From Thermoleophilia bacterium (GTDB taxonomy: Bacteria; Actinomycetota; Thermoleophilia; Miltoncostaeales; Miltoncostaeaceae): a stretch of DNA of 44,005 bases. Below, one piece after another: positions 9,664 through 18,032 of the stretch (positions within the stretch are counted from its first letter, which is position 1; each line of letters begins with the position of its first letter). The position numbers were made by a program, and so were the translations under genes. The notes beneath the pieces were generated by a model that worked only from the letters and a program-made list of their open reading frames with translations, made no database searches and was not told the DNA's origin. The DNA lies in contig JADGPF010000085.1 in the NCBI GenBank assembly GCA_017882585.1, forward strand, positions 1 through 44,005. The letters are read 5' to 3'.

Positions 9664-10878
9664 ATGTCCGGCCGTCTGAGAATCTGGATCGCCCTCGCGC
9701 TGGCGTGCCTGTGGCCCGCCCAAGCCATGGCGGCGATCCCCAACGGACAGACAACCGATCCGCTTGAGCGCGGCGTGCTGCTGTCGCTCGGATCGATCTT
9801 TCGGGTCGAGACCACGGTGTCGGTGTCGGCGCTGCGCACCCGCACGGGGACGACGTATCCGCTTGGGCACATCCACACCGTAACGCTGCTGGGCACCGCA
9901 TTCGCGGTTGCCCCGACGGGCGTACTCGTCACGGATGCGCACGTGGCCGCGCCGTTCGGGGCGCCCCTCGCAGTGGCCGCCGCGCCGCTGGCGCTCGCCC
10001 AGCTCGGCGAATTTGGCCAGGAGCCCGCGTACCAGGCGTGGGTCGACGCCAACGACGTCATGCCGGTCGGGGTCCACGTCATCGGCATGCGCGTCTGGCG
10101 CGCGACCGCCGATCCGAAGGTACACGGCACACCCATACCGGCCCGAATCATCGGCGGGAGCGTCGAGCCGAACGCCGACCTGGCGCTGCTGCAGCTGAGC
10201 GATACGGCCGTGCCGGCGCTGTTGCTCAACGACGGCAGCGAGACGCTCGAGACCCCGATCGCCTCGCTCGGCTACGGCGTCGGGACCGCCACGACGCTCG
10301 GACTGCCGACGACGCTGGTGCCGGACGTCAAGCTCGGACAGATCGGGCCGACCAACACCAAACCGGTCAAGGCGGCACCCGGGCAGACGGTGACCTACAT
10401 CTCGTCGCCGATCTCCCGCGGGGACTCCGGCGGACCGGTCGTCGACCAGACCCCGCGGGTCTACGGGATCGTGCGCTTCCAATACTTGAGCGGTGGCGTG
10501 CTCGAACAGTCGCAGGCGATCGCCGACCTGCTCGGCCGTATGCATGTCAAGAACGCCAACGGCACGGTGTTCAACGAGTTCAAGCTGGGGATGAACGACC
10601 TCTGGGCCGGGAACTACGTCGGCGCACAGGCCGCCTTCGCCGCCACCCTCCGGGACGATCCGACGCATCCGCTCGCCGCCCAGGAAGCGCTGCTCGCTAC
10701 GCGCCTTGCGCATGCCAAGCCGGCGGCGGGCCGCCCCGCGTGGTGGCGGGTCCTGTTTGTCGGGATTGCGTTCATCGCCGCCTTGGCGACCCTGTTGTGT
10801 GTGTGGCGGCTGCGCCGGCTCGGCCGTGTCCGCGACGGCCACGACGACACCGCGCCCCAGCTCCCGCCGGCGCAATAG
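9664..10878 (+). CDS. Secreted/membrane-anchored trypsin-like serine protease
   Basis: Signal peptide MSGRLRIWIALALACLWPAQAMA; triad-like motifs TDAHVAAP, NADLALLQL, SRGDSGGPVVD; TPR-like AAFAATLRDDPTHPLAAQEALL; C-terminal TM VLFVGIAFIAALATLLCVW. Confidence 0.8.
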   Translation: MSGRLRIWIALALACLWPAQAMAAIPNGQTTDPLERGVLLSLGSIFRVETTVSVSALRTRTGTTYPLGHIHTVTLLGTAFAVAPTGVLVTDAHVAAPFGAPLAVAAAPLALAQLGEFGQEPAYQAWVDANDVMPVGVHVIGMRVWRATADPKVHGTPIPARIIGGSVEPNADLALLQLSDTAVPALLLNDGSETLETPIASLGYGVGTATTLGLPTTLVPDVKLGQIGPTNTKPVKAAPGQTVTYISSPISRGDSGGPVVDQTPRVYGIVRFQYLSGGVLEQSQAIADLLGRMHVKNANGTVFNEFKLGMNDLWAGNYVGAQAAFAATLRDDPTHPLAAQEALLATRLAHAKPAAGRPAWWRVLFVGIAFIAALATLLCVWRLRRLGRVRDGHDDTAPQLPPAQ

Positions 10879-10931
10879 ACCAAGCGCGAGCTCGACTCCC
10901 CGTCACGGGCATCGGCGAACGAAAGGTCCCC

Positions 10932-12014
10932 GTGCGCATCGGCGTTCCCCGCGAGACCAAGCAAGACGAGCATCGCGTCGCCCTGACCCCCGGCGGCGCG
11001 TATGAGCTGATCGCCCGTGGTCACGAGGTCTGGATTGAACACGACGCCGGACGCGGGGCAGCGCACCCCGACGACGCCTACGTCCAGGTCGGTGCACGCA
11101 TCGGCAACGCGGCCGATTGCTGGGGTGCCGCGCTGGTCCTGAAGGTCAAGGAACCCCAGGCCGCCGAGTTCGGATTCCTCTCGGACGAGCAGACCCTGTT
11201 CACCTACCTCCACCTGGCCGCAAGTCCTCGCGTTGCCGACGCACTGTGTCGCGCGGGTGCCACCGCAATCGCCTACGAGACCGTCGAAGACCGCCACGGA
11301 CGCCTGCCCCTCCTGGCGCCGATGAGCGAGGTCGCCGGGCGCCTGGCCGTCCAGGCCGGGGCACGCTTTCTCGAACAGCCGCGCGGCGGACGTGGGGTCT
11401 TGCTCGGCGGCGTCGCCGGTGTCGCAGCGGGCAACGTGACGATCATCGGCGGCGGCATCGTCGGCACCAACGCGGCGGTCGTCGCCATCGGCATGCAGGC
11501 CCATGTCACGGTGCTCGACCGCGATCTGGGGCGGCTCCGCGATCTCGAGATGATGCTCGACGGCCGCGTCACGCTGATCTACGCCACGCACCTGGCGATC
11601 GCCGAGCAGGTCGCCAGTGCGGACCTCGTCATCGGGGCGGTCTTGCGACCGGGGGCACGCGCGCCGCACGTGGTGACGCGCGAGATGATCCGGGCGATGA
11701 CGCCCGGATCCGTCGTGGTCGACGTCGCCGTCGACCAGGGTGGCTGCATTGAGACGACGCGCCCGACCACCCACGCCGATCCGGTGTACACCGTCGATGG
11801 CGTGGTGCACTACTGCGTTGCCAACATGCCCGCGGCGGTGCCCGTGACCGCGACCCCGGCCCTCTGCAACGCCACGCTGCCGTACGTGGCGTTGCTCGCC
11901 GATCATGGCCTCGCTGGCGCGCTGCGTGAGGAGCCCGGCCTGCGTCCCGGCGTCAATATCCGCGACGGGCAGCTCGTCAACGCCGCCGTCGTCGAGGCGC
12001 TCCAGGCAAGCTAG
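10932..12014 (+). CDS. ald: Alanine dehydrogenase
   Basis: GTG start: RIGVPRETKQDEHRVALTPGGAYELIARGHEVWIE; NAD motif VTIIGGGIVGTNAA; QGGCIETTRPTTHADPVY. The track ORF starting at 10038 runs far too long upstream. Confidence 0.93.
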   Translation: MRIGVPRETKQDEHRVALTPGGAYELIARGHEVWIEHDAGRGAAHPDDAYVQVGARIGNAADCWGAALVLKVKEPQAAEFGFLSDEQTLFTYLHLAASPRVADALCRAGATAIAYETVEDRHGRLPLLAPMSEVAGRLAVQAGARFLEQPRGGRGVLLGGVAGVAAGNVTIIGGGIVGTNAAVVAIGMQAHVTVLDRDLGRLRDLEMMLDGRVTLIYATHLAIAEQVASADLVIGAVLRPGARAPHVVTREMIRAMTPGSVVVDVAVDQGGCIETTRPTTHADPVYTVDGVVHYCVANMPAAVPVTATPALCNATLPYVALLADHGLAGALREEPGLRPGVNIRDGQLVNAAVVEALQAS

Positions 12015-12223
12015 TCGCATCCCGCAGACGGGCCGCGGGAAGCACCCGTGATCGCGGCTACGCTAGGTCTACCGGGATCGATCCCCGCACTGGAGACGTC
12101 GTTGGCCGTGGCCCGCCGTGAGCATCGATGCGCCACACCGTTCCGGGGCGTGTGCCCGCGGCGGCGCGACCGACGCCGCGTCGCTATCGCGTTGGGCGCG
12201 CCGGTGGTCCCACCCGTCCGGGC

Positions 12224-12865
12224 ATGTCGATGACCGCGCCCACGCGCATCCTCCTCGTCGACGACCACGCAATCCTACGACGTGGCATGACACTGCTGAT
12301 CGCCCGCGAGCCCGACCTCGAGGTCGTCGCCGAGGCCGGCACGATCGCCGACGCGCTCGCCGAGGCAGGGCGAACCTCGCCGGACCTCGCGATTCTCGAC
12401 ATCCACCTGCCCGACGGCAGCGGCATCGCCGCCATCGGCCCGCTGCGGGAGCGGGTGCCCGGCATCCGCATCGTCGTGCTGTCGATGTACGACGACTTCG
12501 AGCACGTGCGGCGTGCGTTCGCTGAAGGTGCCGACGGGTACGTCGTCAAGGCCTCGACCCAGGACGAGCTGCTTGACGCCGTTCGCACCGCCTCCGCCGG
12601 CGGTATCTATCGCGACCCGGCGCTGCCGAACCCCAGCGGGCAGCACCCGGTGCGCAGCCCGATCGACACGCTCTCGCCCCGCGAGCTCGAGGTTTTACGC
12701 CTGCTGGCGCTCGGCAATACCAACCATGAAATCGCCGACGAACTCGTCGTGAGCGTCAAGACCGTCGAGACCCACCGCGCCCACATCATGAGCAAGCTGA
12801 AGGCCGACTCACGCGCCGTACTCGTCCAGCACGCGCTCGGGGCGGGTCTGCTCGGCCCGGACTGA
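12224..12865 (+). CDS. NarL/FixJ-family response regulator (REC + LuxR HTH)
   Basis: RILLVDDHAILRRGMTLLI, LAILDIHLPDGSG, HTH LSPRELEVLRLLALGNTNHEIADELVVSVKTVETHRAHIMSKL. Start could be further upstream (12128). Confidence 0.9.
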   Translation: MSMTAPTRILLVDDHAILRRGMTLLIAREPDLEVVAEAGTIADALAEAGRTSPDLAILDIHLPDGSGIAAIGPLRERVPGIRIVVLSMYDDFEHVRRAFAEGADGYVVKASTQDELLDAVRTASAGGIYRDPALPNPSGQHPVRSPIDTLSPRELEVLRLLALGNTNHEIADELVVSVKTVETHRAHIMSKLKADSRAVLVQHALGAGLLGPD

Positions 12866-12868
12866 GCC

Positions 12869-13324
12869 CTAGGACCCTTCTGGCACCGGCGTCTGGTCAC
12901 GACTGACCAGGGTCAGGCGGACGATGCTCAGCACCAGCAGGAGCGTCACGATGACCGCGCTCGTGACGCAATACTCGCAGATCGCGTTGATCTGATAGAG
13001 CTCAAGGTAGGTCAGATACGCGCTCAGCATCACCCCAAGAACGGTGATGAACAGCGACGCGAGCGCTGCCCACTGCCACGGCACCAGCGCGCACGCCAGC
13101 AGGCCGACATAGGCCAACAGGCCCATGAACGCCACCGGCACGCCAGCGACCGTTGACCACTCGCTGCGCTGCACGGTCGCGCAGCCCCCACCGAGCCCGC
13201 AGACCGGCGCATTGCCGTGATACCGCTCCCACACCAGGTAGGCGGTGACCCCGATGCCGATCACCGCCAGGACCGCAGCGGCAATGCGGACCCAGAAGTC
13301 GCTCGCGCCGCGTTCGAAGCCCAA
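12869..13324 (-). CDS. Vitamin K epoxide reductase (VKOR) family membrane protein
   Basis: Multi-TM; CGLGGGCATVQRSEWSTVAGVPVAFMGLLAY and CEYC; TTG start 2 nt after the stop of the DsbA-like gene. Confidence 0.88.
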   Translation of the reverse strand: MGFERGASDFWVRIAAAVLAVIGIGVTAYLVWERYHGNAPVCGLGGGCATVQRSEWSTVAGVPVAFMGLLAYVGLLACALVPWQWAALASLFITVLGVMLSAYLTYLELYQINAICEYCVTSAVIVTLLLVLSIVRLTLVSRDQTPVPEGS

Positions 13325-13326
13325 CG

Positions 13327-14046
13327 TCAGACCTTGCCGCCGTTGACCTGTTGCATCGCTTTGGCGATCTGCGCTTCCGTGACGTCACCCTGGACCACAG
13401 CCGTGCCCTTGGGACCGTGCACGACAAACGTGGGCGTCGCCTCCTGATCACCGGCGGCCGAGGTGTCCGAGGCGAAGTCGTTGGCGATGTTCAGGAACTG
13501 GGTCGCCACGCCCTGGCCGGCGTTGACCTGATTCCACTGGGCGATGTTGACACCGGAGGTCGCAGCGGCGTCGTTGAGCACGGCCTGGGTGAGCCACGGG
13601 TCGAGCTCGTTGCCCTGGTTGCGCAGGATCAACTCCGTGAAGTACCACATGCGGTTCTGGGGTGCGGTCGCCAGCCCGGCGAGGGCCGCCGTCTCGGACT
13701 GGTTGCCCTGAATGACGTGGACGGGACGCAGTTCCATCGTGGCCTTGCCCGTGCGCACATAGTCGGTGACCAGCGCCGGCACGAGGTTGTGGCTGGCCGC
13801 CCCGCAGACTGGACACTTGTAGTCCATGTACTCGACGATGCTGATCGGCGCCTTTGCCGCACCGAGCACCTGCCCGTTCTGCGGAACGCCACTGAGATTC
13901 TTCGCGACGTTCGGATAGTCCGACGTGAACTGCTTGGCGTAGGTCGAGTCGTTCGAGCTGCTCTTGGTTGCCTGCTGGATGACAATGACCACACCGGCAA
14001 CCACGATCGCGGCGATGATCACGGCGATGACGGCCTTCTTCGACAA
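13327..14046 (-). CDS. Membrane-tethered DsbA/thioredoxin-like disulfide oxidoreductase
   Basis: TTG start preceded by GGGAGGG; N-terminal TM KKAVIAVIIAAIVVAGVVIVIQQ; thioredoxin-fold motif VEYMDYKCPVCGAASH; ATPTFVVHG. The ORF track extends it spuriously to 14625. Confidence 0.85.
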   Translation of the reverse strand: MSKKAVIAVIIAAIVVAGVVIVIQQATKSSSNDSTYAKQFTSDYPNVAKNLSGVPQNGQVLGAAKAPISIVEYMDYKCPVCGAASHNLVPALVTDYVRTGKATMELRPVHVIQGNQSETAALAGLATAPQNRMWYFTELILRNQGNELDPWLTQAVLNDAAATSGVNIAQWNQVNAGQGVATQFLNIANDFASDTSAAGDQEATPTFVVHGPKGTAVVQGDVTEAQIAKAMQQVNGGKV

Positions 14047-14285
14047 CGCACCCTCCCGGGAATTCTCAATGTGGGTCCTCGCACGCACCGCGTGCAGGCC
14101 GGCGGCCCGTGCCCGCCACACAATGACAGCCCGTTCACGGGAAGTCCTGATCCGGGGCGTCACACAACATCGGCGCAGAATGCGCAAAAACTGAGCACAT
14201 CGGTGGGTTGCAGCTTCGGCGCGAGGCGAGGTCGGCCTCCGCCAGGTGCGCGTCAGACCCGCCGCCGGCCGAAGGGCCCGACGGG

Positions 14286-16136
14286 CTACCGGACGGGCGT
14301 CGCGCGGCCGCCCAGGTGCCTCGCGAAGAACTGCTCGATCGCCCCGAACGCGTCCATGCGGTTCTCCGGCTTGACGAACCCGTGCCCCTCGTCGTCCTTG
14401 CAGATGTACTCGACCGGGACGCCCCGCTCGCGCAGCGCGGCGACGATCTGATCGCTTTCCTGCTTGGTCACCCGCGGATCGTTGGCCCCTTGGATCACCA
14501 GCAGCGGCGTCGTGATCGTGTCGACGCGATTGAGCGGCGACCGCCGCTCCATGTCGGCCAGGTCGTTCGGGTCCTCTGGATCGCCGACATATCGAAACCA
14601 GGTGCTGGCCAGCATCGGGCGCCAATATGCCGGAAACGAGCGCGTGAGGGTCACCAGGCTCGATGGCCCGACGTAGCTGACCGCAGCGGCGAACACCTCC
14701 GGCGTGAACGTCACCCCGACGAGCGCCGCGTATCCACCGTAGGAACCGCCATAAATACCGACCCGGGCCGGATCCGCGATGCCCTGCGCGATCGCCCAGC
14801 GGACCCCGTCGATCAGGTCGTCGTGCATCTTGCCGGCGAACTCCCGCTCGGCGGCGTGCATGAATCGCTTGCCGAACCCGGTTGAGCCGCGATAGTTGAT
14901 CTGGAGCACGGCGTATCCGCGGTTGGCCAGGAATTGCACGGTCGGGTCATACCCCCATGCGTCCCGGGCCCAGGGGCCGCCGTGCACGAACAGGACCATC
15001 GGCAGGTGCGTCCCATCAGTGTCGAGCGGCAGGGTCAGGTAGCTGTGGAGTACCAGGCCGTCGCGTGAGGTGATCGCGACCGGCGTCATCGGTGCGAGCG
15101 TCGCGGGGTCCAGCCACGGGCGCGACCGGTACAGGAACTGCGATTGGCTGGTCGTGCGATCGAATAGGAATGTCGCACCCGGATCGCGATCGTCGTCGAA
15201 GCTGACGATCCAGGTCGCTTCCTCGGCGTCCTGGCCGGAGATGCCCGGGTCGCCGTGGTGCAGCGTGCCGACGGCCTCCCAATCCGCACGGAACCGTGCG
15301 TCGAAACTGTGGACCACGAGCCGGTCACGCAGATAGGCCGCCGCGAGCAACTCGCCGGTCTTGTCGGACACCACCGGGCCGGCCAGGTCGGCCTCGTCAT
15401 CGGCGTCGATGACGCGCTCCTGGCCCGTCGTGGGATCGAGTTCCACCAGGCGCATCAGGTCCGCACCGCGGGCGCTGGCCAACCAGAGGGCCTGGCCATC
15501 GGGCGTGAATCCGGCGATGTATCCGTTGTCCTCGTTGGCGTATTCGGCGACCTGGCGAAACGGACCGGATGCGCCGTCACGCACGAGGATGGCGAAATCG
15601 CCGGCCGGCGTCTGCGCGCGAGCGGCGCGGACCCGCCCCAGGCGATCGGCGTGCCACCCGACGACGTTGCCCGGGTTCTCCGCAACCAGCGTCCGGCGTC
15701 CGGAAGCGAGGTTCACGGCATAGACGTCGAACACGCTCGGATCACGCAAGTTGATGGAGACCAGGATCTGGTGGGGAGTTGCCTGGGGTGCGGCGACGAT
15801 GCCTGCGCGGATCCCCGCCAACGGCGTGAGATCACGCACGAGGTCTGGAGACCGGGGGTCGACCGCATAGACGTGGTAGTTCTCGTCGCCGCCCGAGTCC
15901 TGCACGAACAGGACGTAGCGGCCATCACGCGACCAGAAGTAACTGCGCACCCCGCGGTTCCGGTCGTCGGTGATCGGTCGTTCGGGTCCGCCTGCGCGGG
16001 GTCGGACCCAGACGTTTAAGACGCCGTCGCGGGGTGCGACGAACGAAATCGTCTGCCCGTCGGGCGACACGCGCGCGGCGGCCCGCTCAGGATTGTCGAA
16101 GAAGTGCTCGAGCGGAAGCAGGGGTGCGGTCGTCAT
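14286..16136 (-). CDS. S9 family (prolyl oligopeptidase/acylaminoacyl) peptidase
   Basis: N-terminal beta-propeller with SPDGQ repeats; C-terminal alpha/beta hydrolase with GGSYGGYAALVG, HGGPWARD and DEGHGF. Confidence 0.92.
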   Translation of the reverse strand: MTTAPLLPLEHFFDNPERAAARVSPDGQTISFVAPRDGVLNVWVRPRAGGPERPITDDRNRGVRSYFWSRDGRYVLFVQDSGGDENYHVYAVDPRSPDLVRDLTPLAGIRAGIVAAPQATPHQILVSINLRDPSVFDVYAVNLASGRRTLVAENPGNVVGWHADRLGRVRAARAQTPAGDFAILVRDGASGPFRQVAEYANEDNGYIAGFTPDGQALWLASARGADLMRLVELDPTTGQERVIDADDEADLAGPVVSDKTGELLAAAYLRDRLVVHSFDARFRADWEAVGTLHHGDPGISGQDAEEATWIVSFDDDRDPGATFLFDRTTSQSQFLYRSRPWLDPATLAPMTPVAITSRDGLVLHSYLTLPLDTDGTHLPMVLFVHGGPWARDAWGYDPTVQFLANRGYAVLQINYRGSTGFGKRFMHAAEREFAGKMHDDLIDGVRWAIAQGIADPARVGIYGGSYGGYAALVGVTFTPEVFAAAVSYVGPSSLVTLTRSFPAYWRPMLASTWFRYVGDPEDPNDLADMERRSPLNRVDTITTPLLVIQGANDPRVTKQESDQIVAALRERGVPVEYICKDDEGHGFVKPENRMDAFGAIEQFFARHLGGRATPVR

Positions 16137-16145
16137 CGGCGCATA

Positions 16146-16151
16146 ATGCTA
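16146..16151 (-). promoter_or_regulatory. -10-like TAGCAT just upstream of the S9 peptidase ATG
   Basis: Predicted +1 about 3 nt upstream of the ATG at 16136. Confidence 0.35.
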
Positions 16152-16265
16152 GTGGTCGGCCGGACCGCGAGTCGTGGGATCGGCGCGCCTCGAGGACCGA
16201 TCGTGCCGGTCTGCGTTCCGGCGCAGCCCGCGCGTACCTGATACAACCCGCACAAGCCCGGGAAG

Positions 16266-16303
16266 TTGACTCCGCAAGGTACCGATCCCTAGATTAGGGA
16301 TCG
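16266..16303 (+). promoter_or_regulatory. Sigma70-like promoter with overlapping operator-like dyad upstream of fabD
   Basis: TTGACT (16266-16271), 18-bp spacer, TAGATT (16290-16295); perfect 9-3-9 inverted repeat cgatcccta-gat-tagggatcg at 16283-16303. Confidence 0.6.
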
Positions 16304-16339
16304 CCATTTGCGGGCTTATGCAGAGCGCGGGCGCGAACA

Positions 16340-17329
16340 GTGGGAGCCGGTGTGGTACCAACGAGTTCGTCGAGCGGCAAGATCGCGCTGATGTTTCCGG
16401 GCCAGGGCTCGCAGCAGGTCGGCATGGGCGCGGGTCTGCACCGCGAATACGCCATCGCGCGCGCGACCTTCGAGGAAGCCAACGATGTCCTCGGTTACGA
16501 CATGGCGCGACTGTGCTTTGAGGGTCCCCACGAGCAACTGATGCGCACCGACTTTTGCCAGCCGGCGGTACTGACGACCTCGGTGGCGGCGTGGCGCGTC
16601 GCGCAGGAACACGGCCTGGAGGCCGACCTGGCAATGGGGCACTCGCTCGGCGAGTACGCCGCCCTCGTCGCGTCCGAGACCATCGGGTTCGAGGCGGCAT
16701 TGCGCCTAGTGGTCGAACGTGGCCTCGCGACGGAAGAAGTCGCGTCACGCGTACCGGGCCAGATGGCGGCCGTCCTCGGTGCCACCGATGAAGAGGCCGA
16801 AGCACTGTGCCGCGAGGCCGGCGATGTCTGGCCGGCCAACTACAACTGCCCGGGGCAGATCGTCGCATCGGGCGGGCGGCGCGGGATCGACCGCCTCGTC
16901 GAGATCGCCCGAGCACGCGGGTTCAAGACCCGCGTGCTGGACATTGAGGGCGCCTTCCACTCCTCGGTGATGCTGCCCGCCGCCGACCGGCTACGCGAGG
17001 CCCTCGCCGGCGTGCGGTTCTCGACGCCGTCGATGCCGTTCCTTTCGGCGACCACGACGGTGATCGAGGCCAAGGCCGAGCGCGTGCGCGGCCTGCTCGC
17101 ACAGCAGCTAACGGCACCCGTCAAGTTCACCCAGTCGGTGCGCACCGCGATGGACCTCGGTGTGGATCAGTTCGTCGAGTGCGGCCCACGCCGCGTACTC
17201 GTCGGCCTGGTGCGCCGCATCCGCACCGACGTCGCGGTGCTGCACGTCGGCTCTCCCGACGACCTGCCCGCAATCGTTGCACTTGCCCAAGCGCGTGCTG
17301 ATGCCCGTCGCCTTGGTGACCGGCGCTAG
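16340..17329 (+). CDS. fabD: Malonyl-CoA:ACP transacylase
   Basis: KIALMFPGQGSQQVGMG; GHSLGEYAALVA; ending QFVECGPRRVLVGLVRR. The start codon could be a nearby GTG (16340 or 16352). Confidence 0.93.
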   Translation: MGAGVVPTSSSSGKIALMFPGQGSQQVGMGAGLHREYAIARATFEEANDVLGYDMARLCFEGPHEQLMRTDFCQPAVLTTSVAAWRVAQEHGLEADLAMGHSLGEYAALVASETIGFEAALRLVVERGLATEEVASRVPGQMAAVLGATDEEAEALCREAGDVWPANYNCPGQIVASGGRRGIDRLVEIARARGFKTRVLDIEGAFHSSVMLPAADRLREALAGVRFSTPSMPFLSATTTVIEAKAERVRGLLAQQLTAPVKFTQSVRTAMDLGVDQFVECGPRRVLVGLVRRIRTDVAVLHVGSPDDLPAIVALAQARADARRLGDRR

Positions 17330-18032
17330 CCGGGGGATCGGCGCCGCCTGCGCACAGCGGCTTGCGGCAGATGGATGGGACGTCGGACTGACCTACGCGC
17401 ATGATCGCATCGCCTGCGAGGCGACCGCCGAGGCCGTCCGCCGTACTGGGCGTCGGGCCGTCACCCTCCGGGTCGAGGCGCGCGAGCCGGCGTCAATCGA
17501 GGCGGCCGTGGCGGAGATCGAACGTGGACTCGGTCCGCTGACGGCCGTCGTGGTCAACGCCGGCACGACCCGGGACGGGTTGGCGGTGCGGATGAGCGCC
17601 GACGACTGGCGTGAGCCCATCGAGGTCAACCTCGAGGGGACCGCAAGCGCCATCCGCGCGTCGGCCGCGCGGATGTTGCCCCGCCGTGAGGGCAGCATCG
17701 TCGCGGTGACATCGGTCGTCGGTGAACACGGCAACGCCGGTCAGGCCAACTATGCGGCCTCCAAAGCGGGCATCATGGGAATGGTGCGGACACTTGCCAA
17801 GGAATTCGGGCCGGACGGCGTCCGGATCAATGCCGTCGCGCCGGGATTCATCAGGACCCGGCTGACCGACGCGCTCCCCGAGGAGCAGGTCGACGCCCTG
17901 CGCGGCCGGACCGCGCTCGGGCGCCTCGGCGAGCCCGAGGACATCGCCGGTCCCGTCGCATTCCTGGTCTCGCCCGCCGCGGGCTTTCTCACCGGAGCGC
18001 TGGTCAGTGTGGACGGCGGCCTGTCTCTGTGA
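17301..18032 (+). CDS. fabG: 3-oxoacyl-ACP reductase (SDR)
   Basis: MPVALVTGASRGIGAACAQRLA; VVVNAGTTRDGL; ANYAASKAGIMGMVRTLAKEF; 29-bp overlap with the fabD 3' end. Confidence 0.92.
   Translation: MPVALVTGASRGIGAACAQRLAADGWDVGLTYAHDRIACEATAEAVRRTGRRAVTLRVEAREPASIEAAVAEIERGLGPLTAVVVNAGTTRDGLAVRMSADDWREPIEVNLEGTASAIRASAARMLPRREGSIVAVTSVVGEHGNAGQANYAASKAGIMGMVRTLAKEFGPDGVRINAVAPGFIRTRLTDALPEEQVDALRGRTALGRLGEPEDIAGPVAFLVSPAAGFLTGALVSVDGGLSL

Noticed and set aside
10038-10931. Upstream half of the 658-aa track ORF ending in ald (apparent fusion protein)
   Set aside because: It is the out-of-frame protease sequence (Arg-rich). Ald starts at GTG 10932, so this is not a real fusion.
9250-12020. Minus-strand ORFs of 541 and 468 aa opposite purH/protease/ald
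   Set aside because: Compositionally biased, no recognisable domain; antisense to well-supported genes.
14047-14285. Possible tRNA or small RNA in the dsbA-S9 intergenic region
   Set aside because: A short gcacgc/gcgtgc hairpin is present, but no cloverleaf, TPsiC (GGTTCGAATCC-like) or acceptor stem was found.
14047-14625. N-terminal extension of the DsbA-like ORF
   Set aside because: Overlaps the S9 peptidase 3' end, is low quality, and the TTG at 14046 has a strong RBS and starts at the TM helix.
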